From: Flavobacteriaceae bacterium UBA3356
GTDB lineage: Bacteria > Bacteroidota > Bacteroidia > Flavobacteriales > Flavobacteriaceae
Length of the DNA: 64,000 bases
NCBI GenBank assembly: GCA_002360635.1
Contig: DEQW01000004.1
Location: 1-64,000 of the forward strand
Reading direction: 5' to 3'
This document shows, in pieces, positions 14,327-23,522 of this stretch. The position numbers were made by a program, and so were the translations under genes. Position 1 is the first letter of the stretch; each line of letters starts with the position of its first letter. The notes under the pieces are model-generated. The model was not told where the DNA came from and searched no databases. It saw only the letters and a list, made by a program, of their open reading frames with translations.

Positions 14327-15598
14327 ATGAAAAAAGTAACCTTATTCTTATTCAGTATTTTTCTAGTAAGTTTTGCTGCAACAGCAAAAAGTAGCGCACC
14401 TGAAGAAATTTCAAATTATAGCTACGACGGAAAATCGTATGTGTTTATTGAAGGAGACGTTGAGTTTTCAGTATTTCCAGATGGTCAGTTTGATTTTGTT
14501 TACTTAGGCCCAAACCGAAGTAACGTTAATGTAAACGTAAATACACGTAACGTAAATATATCATTTAATAGTGGGTATAATTATGATGCCTACGTTCAGT
14601 ATGATGATTATGGAGCTGTAATTCAGGTAGAAGAAATCCCTATTTATTATGATGAATACGGACGCGTTGTTGAAGTGGGTAATACCATAATACGCTATAA
14701 CGACAGACGGATTGTTCGCGTAGGAGGATTACATGTTATATATAACCATTATGGTCATTTTTCACACGTTACTGGATATATAAACTTATGGACCCCAAGA
14801 TATGTATACCGTCCATGGCACGTATATTATGCTAGACCATATTATTCTAGCTGTGTAGTTTATGACTACCCTTATAGAAGATATTACAACCCGCACCGTT
14901 ATAGTTGGGTAAAGCATAGAAGGTATTATAACAATAGACACCGTGTAGCCTATAATAATGGTAGAAGAAACTTTTACCGTCCAGGAAGTCGCACACATTA
15001 TAAAAACGGCCGTGTTGCAAAACGTAGGGATTACAACCCAAACAGGCGTAATACCTATGCAACTAATAACCCGCGTAGAAGCAATGTAACAAATAACAAT
15101 AGTCGTTCATCTGTATCAAAAAGAGCAAATACTCGTACAAATAGTACAGCGGCAAGAACTTCTACTAGAAGAAATGATGCTAACGTTATCTCTAGAAGTA
15201 ACTCAAAACGATCAGATGCTGTTAAAAGTAAGACCACTAGGGATGTTAGAAAAAGTTCGTCTAAGCGAAATGTAATCGCTAAACGAAGCACAAATCCCAG
15301 GTCATCAATAAAAAGAAGTAATAGTCGTAATACTCGGAGTATTTCTAAAAGTACGAATAACCCACGAAAAGTTAGAAGTACTAGCACTCGAAGCACCAAA
15401 CGTGTAAGCAGCCCAACTAAAAGAAAAGCTGTTTCACAGAATAAAAGAACCAATACGAGAAGTAAAACGTACCGTTCTGGTTCATCAAAAAGGACTACTG
15501 CAAAACGTAGTTCAGTATCAAGATCTAAAAGCAGTGGAAACAGTAGAAGCAGCCGATCGTCTTCTAAAAATAGTAGACAAAGAGGCCGCGGAAAATAA
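14327..15598 (+). CDS. secreted protein with tyrosine-rich repeats and an Arg/Ser-rich basic tail
   Basis: 423 aa. A signal peptide (MKKVTLFLFSIFLVSFAATA) is followed by a short beta-rich domain to about residue 80. Then come four approximate 17-20 residue repeats of the type YDEYGRVVEVGNTII (about 85-150), and a tyrosine/arginine-rich linker (YYNPHRYSW, YYNNRHR). From about 205 to the end almost every residue is R, S, N, K or T. The tail is far longer and more basic than ordinary secreted proteins and would bind polyanions (DNA, LPS, polysaccharide). Function unknown. Single-gene unit between terminators. Confidence 0.7.
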   Translation: MKKVTLFLFSIFLVSFAATAKSSAPEEISNYSYDGKSYVFIEGDVEFSVFPDGQFDFVYLGPNRSNVNVNVNTRNVNISFNSGYNYDAYVQYDDYGAVIQVEEIPIYYDEYGRVVEVGNTIIRYNDRRIVRVGGLHVIYNHYGHFSHVTGYINLWTPRYVYRPWHVYYARPYYSSCVVYDYPYRRYYNPHRYSWVKHRRYYNNRHRVAYNNGRRNFYRPGSRTHYKNGRVAKRRDYNPNRRNTYATNNPRRSNVTNNNSRSSVSKRANTRTNSTAARTSTRRNDANVISRSNSKRSDAVKSKTTRDVRKSSSKRNVIAKRSTNPRSSIKRSNSRNTRSISKSTNNPRKVRSTSTRSTKRVSSPTKRKAVSQNKRTNTRSKTYRSGSSKRTTAKRSSVSRSKSSGNSRSSRSSSKNSRQRGRGK

Positions 15599-15618
15599 AA
15601 GTTTTTGGTTGGTTAGTT

Positions 15619-15659
15619 AGAAACCCTCGTAAAGCGAAAGCTAAGCGGGGGTTTCGCTT
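15619..15659. terminator. terminator between convergent genes
   Basis: GAAACCCTCG (15620-15629) and CGGGGGTTTC (15646-15655) form a stem with G-T pairing, flanked by T residues on the right. Serves the secreted basic protein gene and possibly the glycosyltransferase gene. Confidence 0.65.
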
Positions 15660-15662
15660 TTA

Positions 15663-16949
15663 TCATCCGGCAACCTTTTTTATAGTTTCAGCCATATGTT
15701 TCGTTAAGTTCTTTCGACTGTATTTTGAAATATTTTTAGATGAAACCTTTAGTTCTCCTTTTTTATATTCTGAATACAGCTTTAAGATATTAGATTTCAA
15801 TTTTCCCTTTTCTGAATAGGCAAAAAACTGACCGCTTTCCGTTTCCCTTATTAACTGTTCAATATCACTACCTTTTGGTCCCAAAGCAACGATAGGGCGT
15901 TCGGCGGCAAAATATTCAAACAGCTTACCTGGAATGATAGCTTTTGTTTCTGGTCGGTCAATTTCCAATAATAGAAGAACTTGAGCCTCGTGCTGCATCT
16001 GCAAAGCTTCTGAGTGCGAAACATACCCTAATAGTTTCAGATTATCTTCCAAACCGTTTTGTTTAATACTATCAACCACACTTTCACTAATTGTTCCTGC
16101 GAGTGTTAATTGAAAATCGTTGGCAAATTCTTTATTTTCTGAAACCAATTCTGAAAATACGTTCCACAACACAGTAGGATTGCGTTCGCTTAATAAAGAA
16201 CCTATGTGAGCTATAGAAAACTTAGTATCAAGATTAGGTGTTATTTTCTCTCTAATTTCATAGCCGTTGGTAATGACTTCAATCGATTTTTGAGTGATTT
16301 CCTTAAATTCTTTTTTAGTAGTTGGACTGGTTACGGTAATTAAATCAGCGCTCTTTAAAACTTCAGCTTCTAATTGTTTATGTTTTTTTTCTGAAGCTTT
16401 TGAAAGCCGTAACGATTTATGGTAATGGATTGTGGTCCACGGATCCCTAAAATCAGCTATCCAAGGAATATTTGTTTCTTTTTGTAACTGAAGTCCAATT
16501 AAATGAAGGCTGTGTGGTGGCCCAGTAGTAATTATAGTATCAATTAAATTTTCTGAAATATATTTTTTCAGAAAACTTACGGATGGTTTCACCCACCCTA
16601 TGCGGGCATCGGGGATAAAAAAGTTTCCACGAATCCACAGCAATAATTTTTCAACGAAAGATGGTTTCTTTTCAGAAATAATCCCGCTGCTTATTTGCGA
16701 TGTTTTCTTTTTAGAAAGTAGTTTGGCAAACTTATAGGGTTCGTTTACGGGATGTTTCAGAATTTCTACATCATTGGGCACATCGGTTTCAAAACTTGGA
16801 TCAATTAAAGGGTAATGAGGGTTTTCCGGAACATAGACAACTGGGTCAATTCCAAACTCTTTAAAATATTTCACGAAATTAAGCCAACGTTGAACACCCG
16901 GTCCACCTGCCGGTGGCCAATAATAGGTTATAATTAAGGCCTTTTTCAT
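15663..16949 (-). CDS. glycosyltransferase, GT4-type (GT-B fold)
   Basis: 428 aa. N-terminal MKKALIITYYWPPAGGPGVQ is a typical GT4/GT-B start. A large insertion (FIPDARIGWVKPSV, IADFRDPWTT) precedes the C-terminal Rossmann domain, where FSIAHIGSLLSERNP opens the nucleotide-sugar site and the E-x7-E region is AIIPGKLFEYFAAERPIVAL. It transfers a sugar to a glycan or lipid acceptor at the cytoplasmic face, likely in polysaccharide or glycolipid synthesis. It is 2 bp downstream of the YfhO-family gene, which suggests a shared function. Confidence 0.85.
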   Translation of the reverse strand: MKKALIITYYWPPAGGPGVQRWLNFVKYFKEFGIDPVVYVPENPHYPLIDPSFETDVPNDVEILKHPVNEPYKFAKLLSKKKTSQISSGIISEKKPSFVEKLLLWIRGNFFIPDARIGWVKPSVSFLKKYISENLIDTIITTGPPHSLHLIGLQLQKETNIPWIADFRDPWTTIHYHKSLRLSKASEKKHKQLEAEVLKSADLITVTSPTTKKEFKEITQKSIEVITNGYEIREKITPNLDTKFSIAHIGSLLSERNPTVLWNVFSELVSENKEFANDFQLTLAGTISESVVDSIKQNGLEDNLKLLGYVSHSEALQMQHEAQVLLLLEIDRPETKAIIPGKLFEYFAAERPIVALGPKGSDIEQLIRETESGQFFAYSEKGKLKSNILKLYSEYKKGELKVSSKNISKYSRKNLTKHMAETIKKVAG

Positions 16950-16951
16950 AT

Positions 16952-19399
16952 CTAAGCCTTTTCTTTTTTATTTTTGTTGTATTTAAAAGCGAGATAGCCC
17001 CCACCTAACAATAAGATTACAAATACAATACTACTAAATAAGCTTAGCGTGCTCCCAAATTCTACAACATCCGGCTGGAATTTAAACTCGATTTTATGAA
17101 TGCCTTCTGGAATGGTCATCGCTCGTAGTGCATAGTTAGCTCTGTAATAATCAGTTCGTCTTCCGTCAATATATGCTTTCCAACCGTGTGGATAATATAC
17201 TTCAGAAAAAACAGCCAATTGTGGTGATTTTGTAGCTGTTTCATATACAATATGTTGTGGTTCGTGCTTTACCAAATCAATAGTTGCTGTGCTATCACGA
17301 CTTATCTTTTCAACAGGTAATTCTTCTTTAAATTTTGAATGAATTATAGCTGTTTTCTTGGTATCCAAACTGTCTAACAATAGTAATTCATCGTTTGCAT
17401 TATCTGCCAAGATTACGTTTTCAACAAACCATGCATTTCCATTGGTGTAGGGATTACGCTGTGCGATCGCTCCCCCATTTTCACCTTGGGTAATAATGTA
17501 TTTAACGTTGAGCATATTAAGCATCCCAATATTACCTCTGCTAATGTAAAACTCATTAAGGTCTTGCATTCTGCCCGGTTTGGCAGCATGATAACCCCCT
17601 AATGCATTGTGATAGTAACTAGCCCGACCACTGTTAAAAGCATTAGTTGTAGCATCATACACCCGATAAAAACCATCATCTTTTTCTATTTGTAAATCAG
17701 CACCATTTTTCTGAAACGGTTGTTCCATAACACGAGCCTGTACAAAATCGTCATTGTTTACGTATCGCCTATCCACTCCTACAAGATCAATCACTATTAA
17801 AACAGCGAGTACTGAAATTACTGCTATTTCTTTCAGCTTACCTTTCAAAAAGAACCATAATGTTCCGCCAGACAGCAACACAAAAATTAATGAACGGATG
17901 GCATCTGAAGTCAACATCGCTGCACGATCTTCTCTTACCGCATCGAGAACTGGCAGACTCAAGCTTTCACGAATATTTGCATCATAAAATGAGTTGGAAA
18001 AATCCAAAAGCGTCGATTTAAATAAAATAAATACTAATGCTACGCCACCTGTGATTCCTGCACTGTATAATAAAGCTTTCTTTTTTTCTTCTTCGCGTTC
18101 AAAGCCGCTGAAAAACTGGTGTAATCCCACAACTGCTAAAATTGGCAAAATCAGTTCGATAATCACTTGAATAGATGATACCGCCCTAAACTTACTATAC
18201 AACGGAACATATTCTATAAACAACTCTGTTAAAAAGCTAAAGTTTTTACCCCAGGAAAGAAATAGACTCAATATAAATGCAGCCGTTACCCACCATTTTA
18301 AGCGACCTTTCACTAGAAACAATGCGAGAATAGCCAAAAAGATAACCACAGCCCCAATATAAGCTGGTGCTGCTACAATGGGCTGATCACCCCAATAAGT
18401 AGGTAATTGATTTAAAATCTGGCTAGCTTCCTGTGGCGAGGCTCCCATTTTTAATAAAGCTTCTTTGGTTGCGCCATCTTGAGGTAAAGGATCACCAGAG
18501 CCACCTCCCATAAAATTTGGGATAAACAAGTTTAATGTTTCCAGTTTTCCGTAGCTGTATTCGGTAATGTAATCAAAATCAAGACCTTCTACATTATCTT
18601 TTGGCGAACCATCAGGGTTAATGGTTAATTCACTATTTCCGCGGGTGGAAGTATCGGCATATTCTTTTGTAGCCATTATATTGGTAGCATTAAGGCCAAC
18701 TGCAATCAAAACAGCAACAATCATAACACCCAAAGCCTTAAAATAATGAGGAAGCATTTTTTTCTTATAGGCATCGACCAAATAGGCAATTCCAATACAA
18801 ATAACCAATAATAGCAAGTAATACGTCATTTGGTAGTGATTAGCAACCAGTTCGAGCCCCATGGCAACAGTAGTTAATAAAAAACCATAAAGAAATTTAC
18901 CTCGAAAGGTCAATAGAATTCCACTCAATACCAACGGCATATATGCAATAGCATGAGCCTTAGCATTATGGCCTACACCGAGAATTATAATAAGATAGGT
19001 TGAAAAGCCAAAGGCCAGCGCTCCTAGAAAAGCAAGTTTATAGTCAACTTTTAATACTAATAATAATATGTAAAGTCCTATGAAATATAGAAATAGATAA
19101 TCTGCTGGGCGTGGTAAAAACCGAATAGCAAGATCTAAATTCTTAATATAATTATGCGGATATTTTGCTCCCAGTTGATAGGTAGGCATACCGCCAAAAG
19201 CAGCATCGGTCCAGTAAGTTTCTTTTCCAGTTTCAGCACGATAATCCTTTAATTGTTTGGCCATTCCTTGATATTGGGCAATATCACTTTGGAAAATAGT
19301 CTTTCCTTGCAAAACCGGGCTAAAATACGCCAGCGAAGCAACAATAAAAAGGATTAAAACAATAAGATGCGGTAGAAATCTTTTAAGCGAATGCTTCAT
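16952..19399 (-). CDS. YfhO-family multispanning membrane protein
   Basis: 815 aa from the ATG at 19399; the frame also opens four codons earlier at a TTG. About 12-14 helices: a first at LPHLIVLILFIVASLAYF, a dense cluster at residues 95-240 and another to about 540. A periplasmic domain follows (about 545-780), then one C-terminal helix (LFSSIVFVILLLGGGYLAF). GT-C-like early region with NFSPVLQG-type loop (YFSPVLQGKTIFQSD). YfhO proteins are lipid-linked sugar transferases or flippase-like enzymes for cell-envelope glycosylation. Adjacent to a GT4 enzyme on the same transcript, which supports that role. Confidence 0.85.
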   Translation of the reverse strand: MKHSLKRFLPHLIVLILFIVASLAYFSPVLQGKTIFQSDIAQYQGMAKQLKDYRAETGKETYWTDAAFGGMPTYQLGAKYPHNYIKNLDLAIRFLPRPADYLFLYFIGLYILLLVLKVDYKLAFLGALAFGFSTYLIIILGVGHNAKAHAIAYMPLVLSGILLTFRGKFLYGFLLTTVAMGLELVANHYQMTYYLLLLVICIGIAYLVDAYKKKMLPHYFKALGVMIVAVLIAVGLNATNIMATKEYADTSTRGNSELTINPDGSPKDNVEGLDFDYITEYSYGKLETLNLFIPNFMGGGSGDPLPQDGATKEALLKMGASPQEASQILNQLPTYWGDQPIVAAPAYIGAVVIFLAILALFLVKGRLKWWVTAAFILSLFLSWGKNFSFLTELFIEYVPLYSKFRAVSSIQVIIELILPILAVVGLHQFFSGFEREEEKKKALLYSAGITGGVALVFILFKSTLLDFSNSFYDANIRESLSLPVLDAVREDRAAMLTSDAIRSLIFVLLSGGTLWFFLKGKLKEIAVISVLAVLIVIDLVGVDRRYVNNDDFVQARVMEQPFQKNGADLQIEKDDGFYRVYDATTNAFNSGRASYYHNALGGYHAAKPGRMQDLNEFYISRGNIGMLNMLNVKYIITQGENGGAIAQRNPYTNGNAWFVENVILADNANDELLLLDSLDTKKTAIIHSKFKEELPVEKISRDSTATIDLVKHEPQHIVYETATKSPQLAVFSEVYYPHGWKAYIDGRRTDYYRANYALRAMTIPEGIHKIEFKFQPDVVEFGSTLSLFSSIVFVILLLGGGYLAFKYNKNKKEKA

Positions 19400-19507
19400 A
19401 GCAACTGTCAATTTTTTTGAAGTTTGAAAATTAACAAAAATATGCTACAATTGCCTACACATGTTCGGATATAAATTTTCTTTTCTAAAGAAACAAGTAA
19501 GGAGAAA

Positions 19508-19774
19508 TTAGTCTATTTCTTCATAATCCACATAATCACCAACAGTAGTTTTTTGCGATTTTTTTCTATGTGGTACTTTATCGATAGTTACTTTTCCTTC
19601 TTTTTCTTTTTTTGAATTTGGGCTCCCTTGAGTTCCATTAAAAGCCTGTTCAAAACGTTGCCCAGCTTTTTTGGCTATATACCTCATTAAGTACGGTGTA
19701 GCCCAACGGATTAGGAATTTCAACCCGAAATATACCAGAAGGATAATTAATATCGTTTTTAAAAACGTAATCAT
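19508..19774 (-). CDS. DUF4834-family small membrane protein
   Basis: 88 aa from the ATG at 19774. One N-terminal helix (FLKTILIILLVYFGLKFLI), then RWATPYLMRYIAKKAGQRFE, a basic KKEKEGKVTIDKVPHRKKSQ stretch and an acidic end (VGDYVDYEEID). This layout matches the small DUF4834 proteins common in Bacteroidota. Function unknown. It lies between the YfhO gene (same strand, 109 bp away) and a divergent outer-membrane protein gene. Confidence 0.7.
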   Translation of the reverse strand: MITFLKTILIILLVYFGLKFLIRWATPYLMRYIAKKAGQRFEQAFNGTQGSPNSKKEKEGKVTIDKVPHRKKSQKTTVGDYVDYEEID

Positions 19775-19843
19775 AGAGTTCAAAAATACATAAAGCCCCG
19801 TAAAAAGACGAAAGCAATTTATTAAATAAATGATAAATTCTTA

Positions 19844-19851
19844 TATCTTTG
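19844..19851 (+). promoter_or_regulatory. -7 element TATCTTTG upstream of the gene at 19871
   Basis: Perfect TAnnTTTG, 19 bp before the ATG. No clear -33 TTTG at 17-22 bp upstream. Confidence 0.45.
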
Positions 19852-19870
19852 AATCAAACCCAAAACAACG

Positions 19871-20878
19871 ATGAGCAACCGAATTGTTTACTTATTTCTA
19901 ATTGTTTTTGCAACAACCACAACTCTTTCGGCACAATATACCGAGATGCTCAACGCAAACAGACCAGGAAGCTCACAAGGCGCATTTTCTGTAGGAACCA
20001 ATGTACTTCAATTTGAATCCGGGCTCAGTTTCGGCAAAGAAGAGCATCGATTGCTATTTACCGATGCTAATATTTTTGCAGTAGATTATGCAGTTCGGTA
20101 TGGGGTTTTAAAAGAAGAGCTTGAAGTGAGCTTAATGGGTAGTTTTCAATCCAATAATGTTACAGATACACGTGGAGCAAACGATTTTGAGCGTAAGTTC
20201 TCTAATTTTAAAAGCAACACCCTAGGAGCAAAATACTTATTATATGATCCGTACCGAAACCGTGAAGCTAAAGGGCCAAATCTGTATAGCTGGAAAGCAA
20301 ATAACCGTATTCAGTGGTCCGATTTAATTCCAGCAATTTCAGTGTATGCTGGCGCAAATTTCGACATAACAGAAGACAATCCATTTACCCCCGAAGAAGA
20401 AAAATCAATTAGTCCAAAATTTGTACTCTCTACTCAAAATAACTTTATTGGAGGTTTTGTGTTTGTAACCAACATCATTGTAAACCGAGTTACTACGGAC
20501 AACCCCGAGTATGGATATATTCTCACCCTAACACACGCCACTAACCGATATTTTTCTATCTTTTTGGAAAATCAAGGGATAAAAAGCGATTTTTATGCAG
20601 ATCAATTGTTGCGGGGTGGTGTAGCTGTTCTTATAAATGAAAACTTACAAGTTGACCTTTCTGGTACCTTAAACTTTAAAGACACCCCTTCCCTTTGGAA
20701 TGCCAGAGCTGGTATTGCCTATCGTTTTGATATGCATAATAGTGAAGAGTTCATAGAAGAAAAAGGGAAAAGCGGCCGCGATAAAAGAAGGAAATACAAG
20801 GAACAAACGAAAGAAAAAAACAAACGAAACAAACGAAAAGATCTCTTAGAAGATGACGGAGACGGTAGCCAATTGTAA
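19871..20878 (+). CDS. outer-membrane beta-barrel-like protein
   Basis: 335 aa. A cleavable signal peptide ends TTTLSAQ. The body has alternating aromatic strands (VLQFESGLSFGKEEHRLLF, YGYILTLTHATNRYFSIFLE) and an antepenultimate strand region LWNARAGIAYRFDMHN, the pattern of an outer-membrane barrel of the phenol-degradation 'meta' / transporter type. After the barrel comes a very basic then acidic tail (GRDKRRKYKEQTKEKNKRNK ... LLEDDGDGSQL), unusual for a barrel C-terminus. The substrate is unknown. 8 bp before the GNAT gene, so co-transcribed. Confidence 0.55.
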   Translation: MSNRIVYLFLIVFATTTTLSAQYTEMLNANRPGSSQGAFSVGTNVLQFESGLSFGKEEHRLLFTDANIFAVDYAVRYGVLKEELEVSLMGSFQSNNVTDTRGANDFERKFSNFKSNTLGAKYLLYDPYRNREAKGPNLYSWKANNRIQWSDLIPAISVYAGANFDITEDNPFTPEEEKSISPKFVLSTQNNFIGGFVFVTNIIVNRVTTDNPEYGYILTLTHATNRYFSIFLENQGIKSDFYADQLLRGGVAVLINENLQVDLSGTLNFKDTPSLWNARAGIAYRFDMHNSEEFIEEKGKSGRDKRRKYKEQTKEKNKRNKRKDLLEDDGDGSQL

Positions 20879-20886
20879 CGAAGCGC

Positions 20887-22005
20887 ATGATTGAAGTTAA
20901 AAAAGTAACCAACAAAAAAGAACTAAAACAATTTGTAACCTTTCCGTTCAAATTGTACAAAGACTGTAAATATTGGGTTCCACCGCTTATAAAAGACGAG
21001 ATGGAAACCCTTGATAAAGCAAAGAACCCTGTTTTTAAAAATGCCGATGCATGGTATTTTTTAGCTTATAAGGATGGGAAAATCGCCGGGAGGATAGCAG
21101 TAATCATAAATAATCTTGAAGTTGACGAACAAGGCAAGAAGAAAGTCCGATTTGGTTGGTTTGATGTTATAGATGATGTTGAAATAACCAAAGCACTGCT
21201 TGAAAAAGTATATGAAATTGGCGCTAAGCATAATTTAGAATATACCGAAGGACCCGTTGGTTTTTCCAATATGGAAAAAGCTGGAATCCTTACCATGGGG
21301 TTTGAAGAGTTAAATACCATGATAACTTGGTACCACTACCCTTACTATGCTAAACACTTTGAAGAACTGGGCTTTGAAAAACAAGCCACTTGGGTAGAAT
21401 ATAAATTAAGTATTCCAGAATCCATCAAGGAAAAAGTAGCCAAGTTTTCAAAAATTGTAAAACAGCGGTATAACCTTTCTGTTATTCGGTTTAAGAACAA
21501 AAAAGAAATACTACCGTATGTTGACAAAATGTTCGATTTGCTCAATAAAACCTATAACAATCTACAAACGTTTGTTCCTATTCAGCAATATCAAATAGAT
21601 TATTACAAAGAAAAATACTTCAGTTTTGTCCACCCTGACTACATTACGTGCATAAAAGACGAAACTGGCAAACTGATTGCTTTTTCCATAGTTATGCCCT
21701 CTTTTAGCAAAGCACTAAAAAAAGCGAACGGCCGCCTCTTTCCTACTGGCTGGTACCATATTTTACAGGCACAGAGAAAGAATGATATTGCTGCTTTTTA
21801 TTTAATAGGAATTGACCCTGAACTTCAAGGAAAAGGAGTCACAGCTATTATTTTTGAAGAAATGCAACATTTATTTAATTCAAAAGGGATTGAGCAAGTA
21901 GAAACCAACCCTGAACTAAAGGAAAACACCGCCGTACAATTACTTTGGAAAGATTACGATCCTGTTCAACATAAGGAACGAAGTACGTTTAGAAAAGACA
22001 TCTAG
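20887..22005 (+). CDS. GNAT-fold acyltransferase-like protein, 372 aa
   Basis: The N-terminal region MIEVKKVTNKKELKQFVTFP then VPPLIKDEMETLDKAKNP resembles two-domain acyl-CoA N-acyltransferase-fold proteins. The C-terminal half contains the acetyl-CoA loop candidate IGIDPELQGKGVTAIIFEEM (about 305-325), close to the GNAT motif A pattern Q/RxxGxG/A. Substrate unknown; such proteins are common across Bacteroidota. It follows the barrel-like gene by 8 bp and ends before a terminator at 22028-22058. Confidence 0.65.
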   Translation: MIEVKKVTNKKELKQFVTFPFKLYKDCKYWVPPLIKDEMETLDKAKNPVFKNADAWYFLAYKDGKIAGRIAVIINNLEVDEQGKKKVRFGWFDVIDDVEITKALLEKVYEIGAKHNLEYTEGPVGFSNMEKAGILTMGFEELNTMITWYHYPYYAKHFEELGFEKQATWVEYKLSIPESIKEKVAKFSKIVKQRYNLSVIRFKNKKEILPYVDKMFDLLNKTYNNLQTFVPIQQYQIDYYKEKYFSFVHPDYITCIKDETGKLIAFSIVMPSFSKALKKANGRLFPTGWYHILQAQRKNDIAAFYLIGIDPELQGKGVTAIIFEEMQHLFNSKGIEQVETNPELKENTAVQLLWKDYDPVQHKERSTFRKDI

Positions 22006-22010
22006 TTTTA

Positions 22011-22022
22011 TAGCGATCGCTA
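22011..22022. repeat. 12-bp perfect palindrome TAGCGATCGCTA
   Basis: Contains GCGATCGC, a sequence over-represented in some genomes. It lies just after the GNAT stop codon and before the terminator. No function is assigned. Confidence 0.3.
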
Positions 22023-22027
22023 AAGAA

Positions 22028-22058
22028 AAAACCACTTCATAATATCTGAAGTGGTTTT
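22028..22058. terminator. bidirectional terminator
   Basis: AAAACCACTTCA (22028-22039), 7-base loop, TGAAGTGGTTTT (22047-22058): a perfect 12-bp stem between convergent genes. Confidence 0.88.
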
Positions 22059-22117
22059 GAAAATTTTAAAGTATAGTCTTTTTGTTTGATAAGATTCCTG
22101 TCTTCACAGAAATTCCA

Positions 22118-23377
22118 TTATTCACCCATTGCCTGTGCAACAGCAGCAGAAAGACGTTTGTAAGTCCCATCTTCCAAACGGTCACGTATAGCTGAAAAAG
22201 CTTCTAATGTTTCGTTGATATCATCCATTGTGTGGGATGCAGTTGGGATCATTCTAAGTAAAATTAACCCTTTAGGTATCACAGGGTAAACAACTATGGA
22301 ACAGAATATTCCGTGGTTTTCACGAAGATCTTTTACTAAAGCCATTGCTTCGGGAATACTTCCTTTTAAATATACTGGTGTTACACAACTTTGAGTGGTA
22401 CCAATATCAAACCCACGCTTTTTAAGTCCGCCTTGTAATGCATTTACGTTTTCCCAAAGTTTCTCTTTAAGCTCTGGCATAGTACGCAACATATCCAAAC
22501 GTTTTATAGCACCTTCCACTAACTGCATTTGCAGGGACTTGGCAAACATTTGAGAACGTAAGTTGTATTTTAAATAGTTGATTATTTCTTCGTCAGCAGC
22601 GATAAAAGCACCAGTGCTTGCCATTGATTTTGCAAACGTTGCAAAATACACATCAATATCATCTTGAACCCCTTGCTCCTCTCCTGCTCCGGCACCAGTT
22701 TTTCCTAATGTACCAAATCCGTGTGCATCGTCAACAAATAAACGGAACGTATATTTCTTTTTAAGGGCTGCAATTTCTTTTAGTCTTCCCTGCTCTCCAC
22801 GCATTCCGAAAACTCCTTCAGAAATAAGAAGAATTCCTCCTCCAGTCTTTTCAGCAACCTTTTCAGCACGTTTTAAGTTTTTCTCGATACTTTCCATATC
22901 GTTGTGCTTATAGGTAAAACGCTGTCCTAAATGCAGACGAACCCCATCGATAATGCAGGCATGTGCATCTACATCGTAAACAATAACGTCATCTTTTGAA
23001 ACCAAAGCATCAATGGTAGAAACCATTCCTTGATAACCGAAATTTAATAAGTAAGCTGCTTCTTTATTAACAAATGCAGCTAATTCTTTTTGTAGTTGTT
23101 CGTGAAGATCGGTATGGCCACTCATCATTCGAGCTCCCATTGGATATGCCGAACCGTATTTTGCACCTGCTTCGGCATCTACTTTACGTACTTCAGGGTG
23201 GTTGGCAAGCCCTAAATAATCATTAACGCTCCAGGTAATTACTTCTTTACCGTTAAAGCGCATTCTATTGCTTATGGGACCTTCAAGCTTAGGGAATACA
23301 AAATAACCTTCTGCTTGCTCTGCCCATTTCCCTAACGGGCCTTTGTCCTTATAAATCTTATCAAATAAATCTTTCAT
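22118..23377 (-). CDS. alpha-oxoamine synthase, serine palmitoyltransferase-like; probable cysteate fatty-acyltransferase
   Basis: 419 aa from the ATG at 23377. A PLP-dependent enzyme of the KBL/SPT family that condenses an amino acid with a fatty acyl thioester. Visible: SVNDYLGLANHPEV, the histidine in YDVDAHACIIDG that stacks on PLP, the FVDDAHGFGTLG motif (DxxH) and the Schiff-base lysine K250 in ATFAKSMASTGAF. Bacteroidota carry two such activities: serine palmitoyltransferase for sphingolipids and cysteate fatty-acyltransferase for capnine sulfonolipids. The next gene upstream on the same strand is a cysteine/cysteate-synthase-like enzyme, favouring the capnine role. Sequence alone does not settle serine versus cysteate. 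Confidence 0.85.
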   Translation of the reverse strand: MKDLFDKIYKDKGPLGKWAEQAEGYFVFPKLEGPISNRMRFNGKEVITWSVNDYLGLANHPEVRKVDAEAGAKYGSAYPMGARMMSGHTDLHEQLQKELAAFVNKEAAYLLNFGYQGMVSTIDALVSKDDVIVYDVDAHACIIDGVRLHLGQRFTYKHNDMESIEKNLKRAEKVAEKTGGGILLISEGVFGMRGEQGRLKEIAALKKKYTFRLFVDDAHGFGTLGKTGAGAGEEQGVQDDIDVYFATFAKSMASTGAFIAADEEIINYLKYNLRSQMFAKSLQMQLVEGAIKRLDMLRTMPELKEKLWENVNALQGGLKKRGFDIGTTQSCVTPVYLKGSIPEAMALVKDLRENHGIFCSIVVYPVIPKGLILLRMIPTASHTMDDINETLEAFSAIRDRLEDGTYKRLSAAVAQAMGE

Positions 23378-23522
23378 CAAGTTCCTTTATTTCAATACAA
23401 GGTGCAAAAATAGGTAAATTACTGAGTATGGCAATATTCTTTTTCTGAAGATATTGACAAGTAATGAATATCACAATCAAAAATTTAAAAAGCAAAGAAA
23501 TACGGGTTGTATTCTTTAAATA

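Noticed and set aside
15055..15453. 132-aa minus-strand frame full of Leu and Val
   Set aside because: It is the mirror of the Arg/Ser-rich tail codons on the plus strand; low-complexity coding regions produce long antisense frames.
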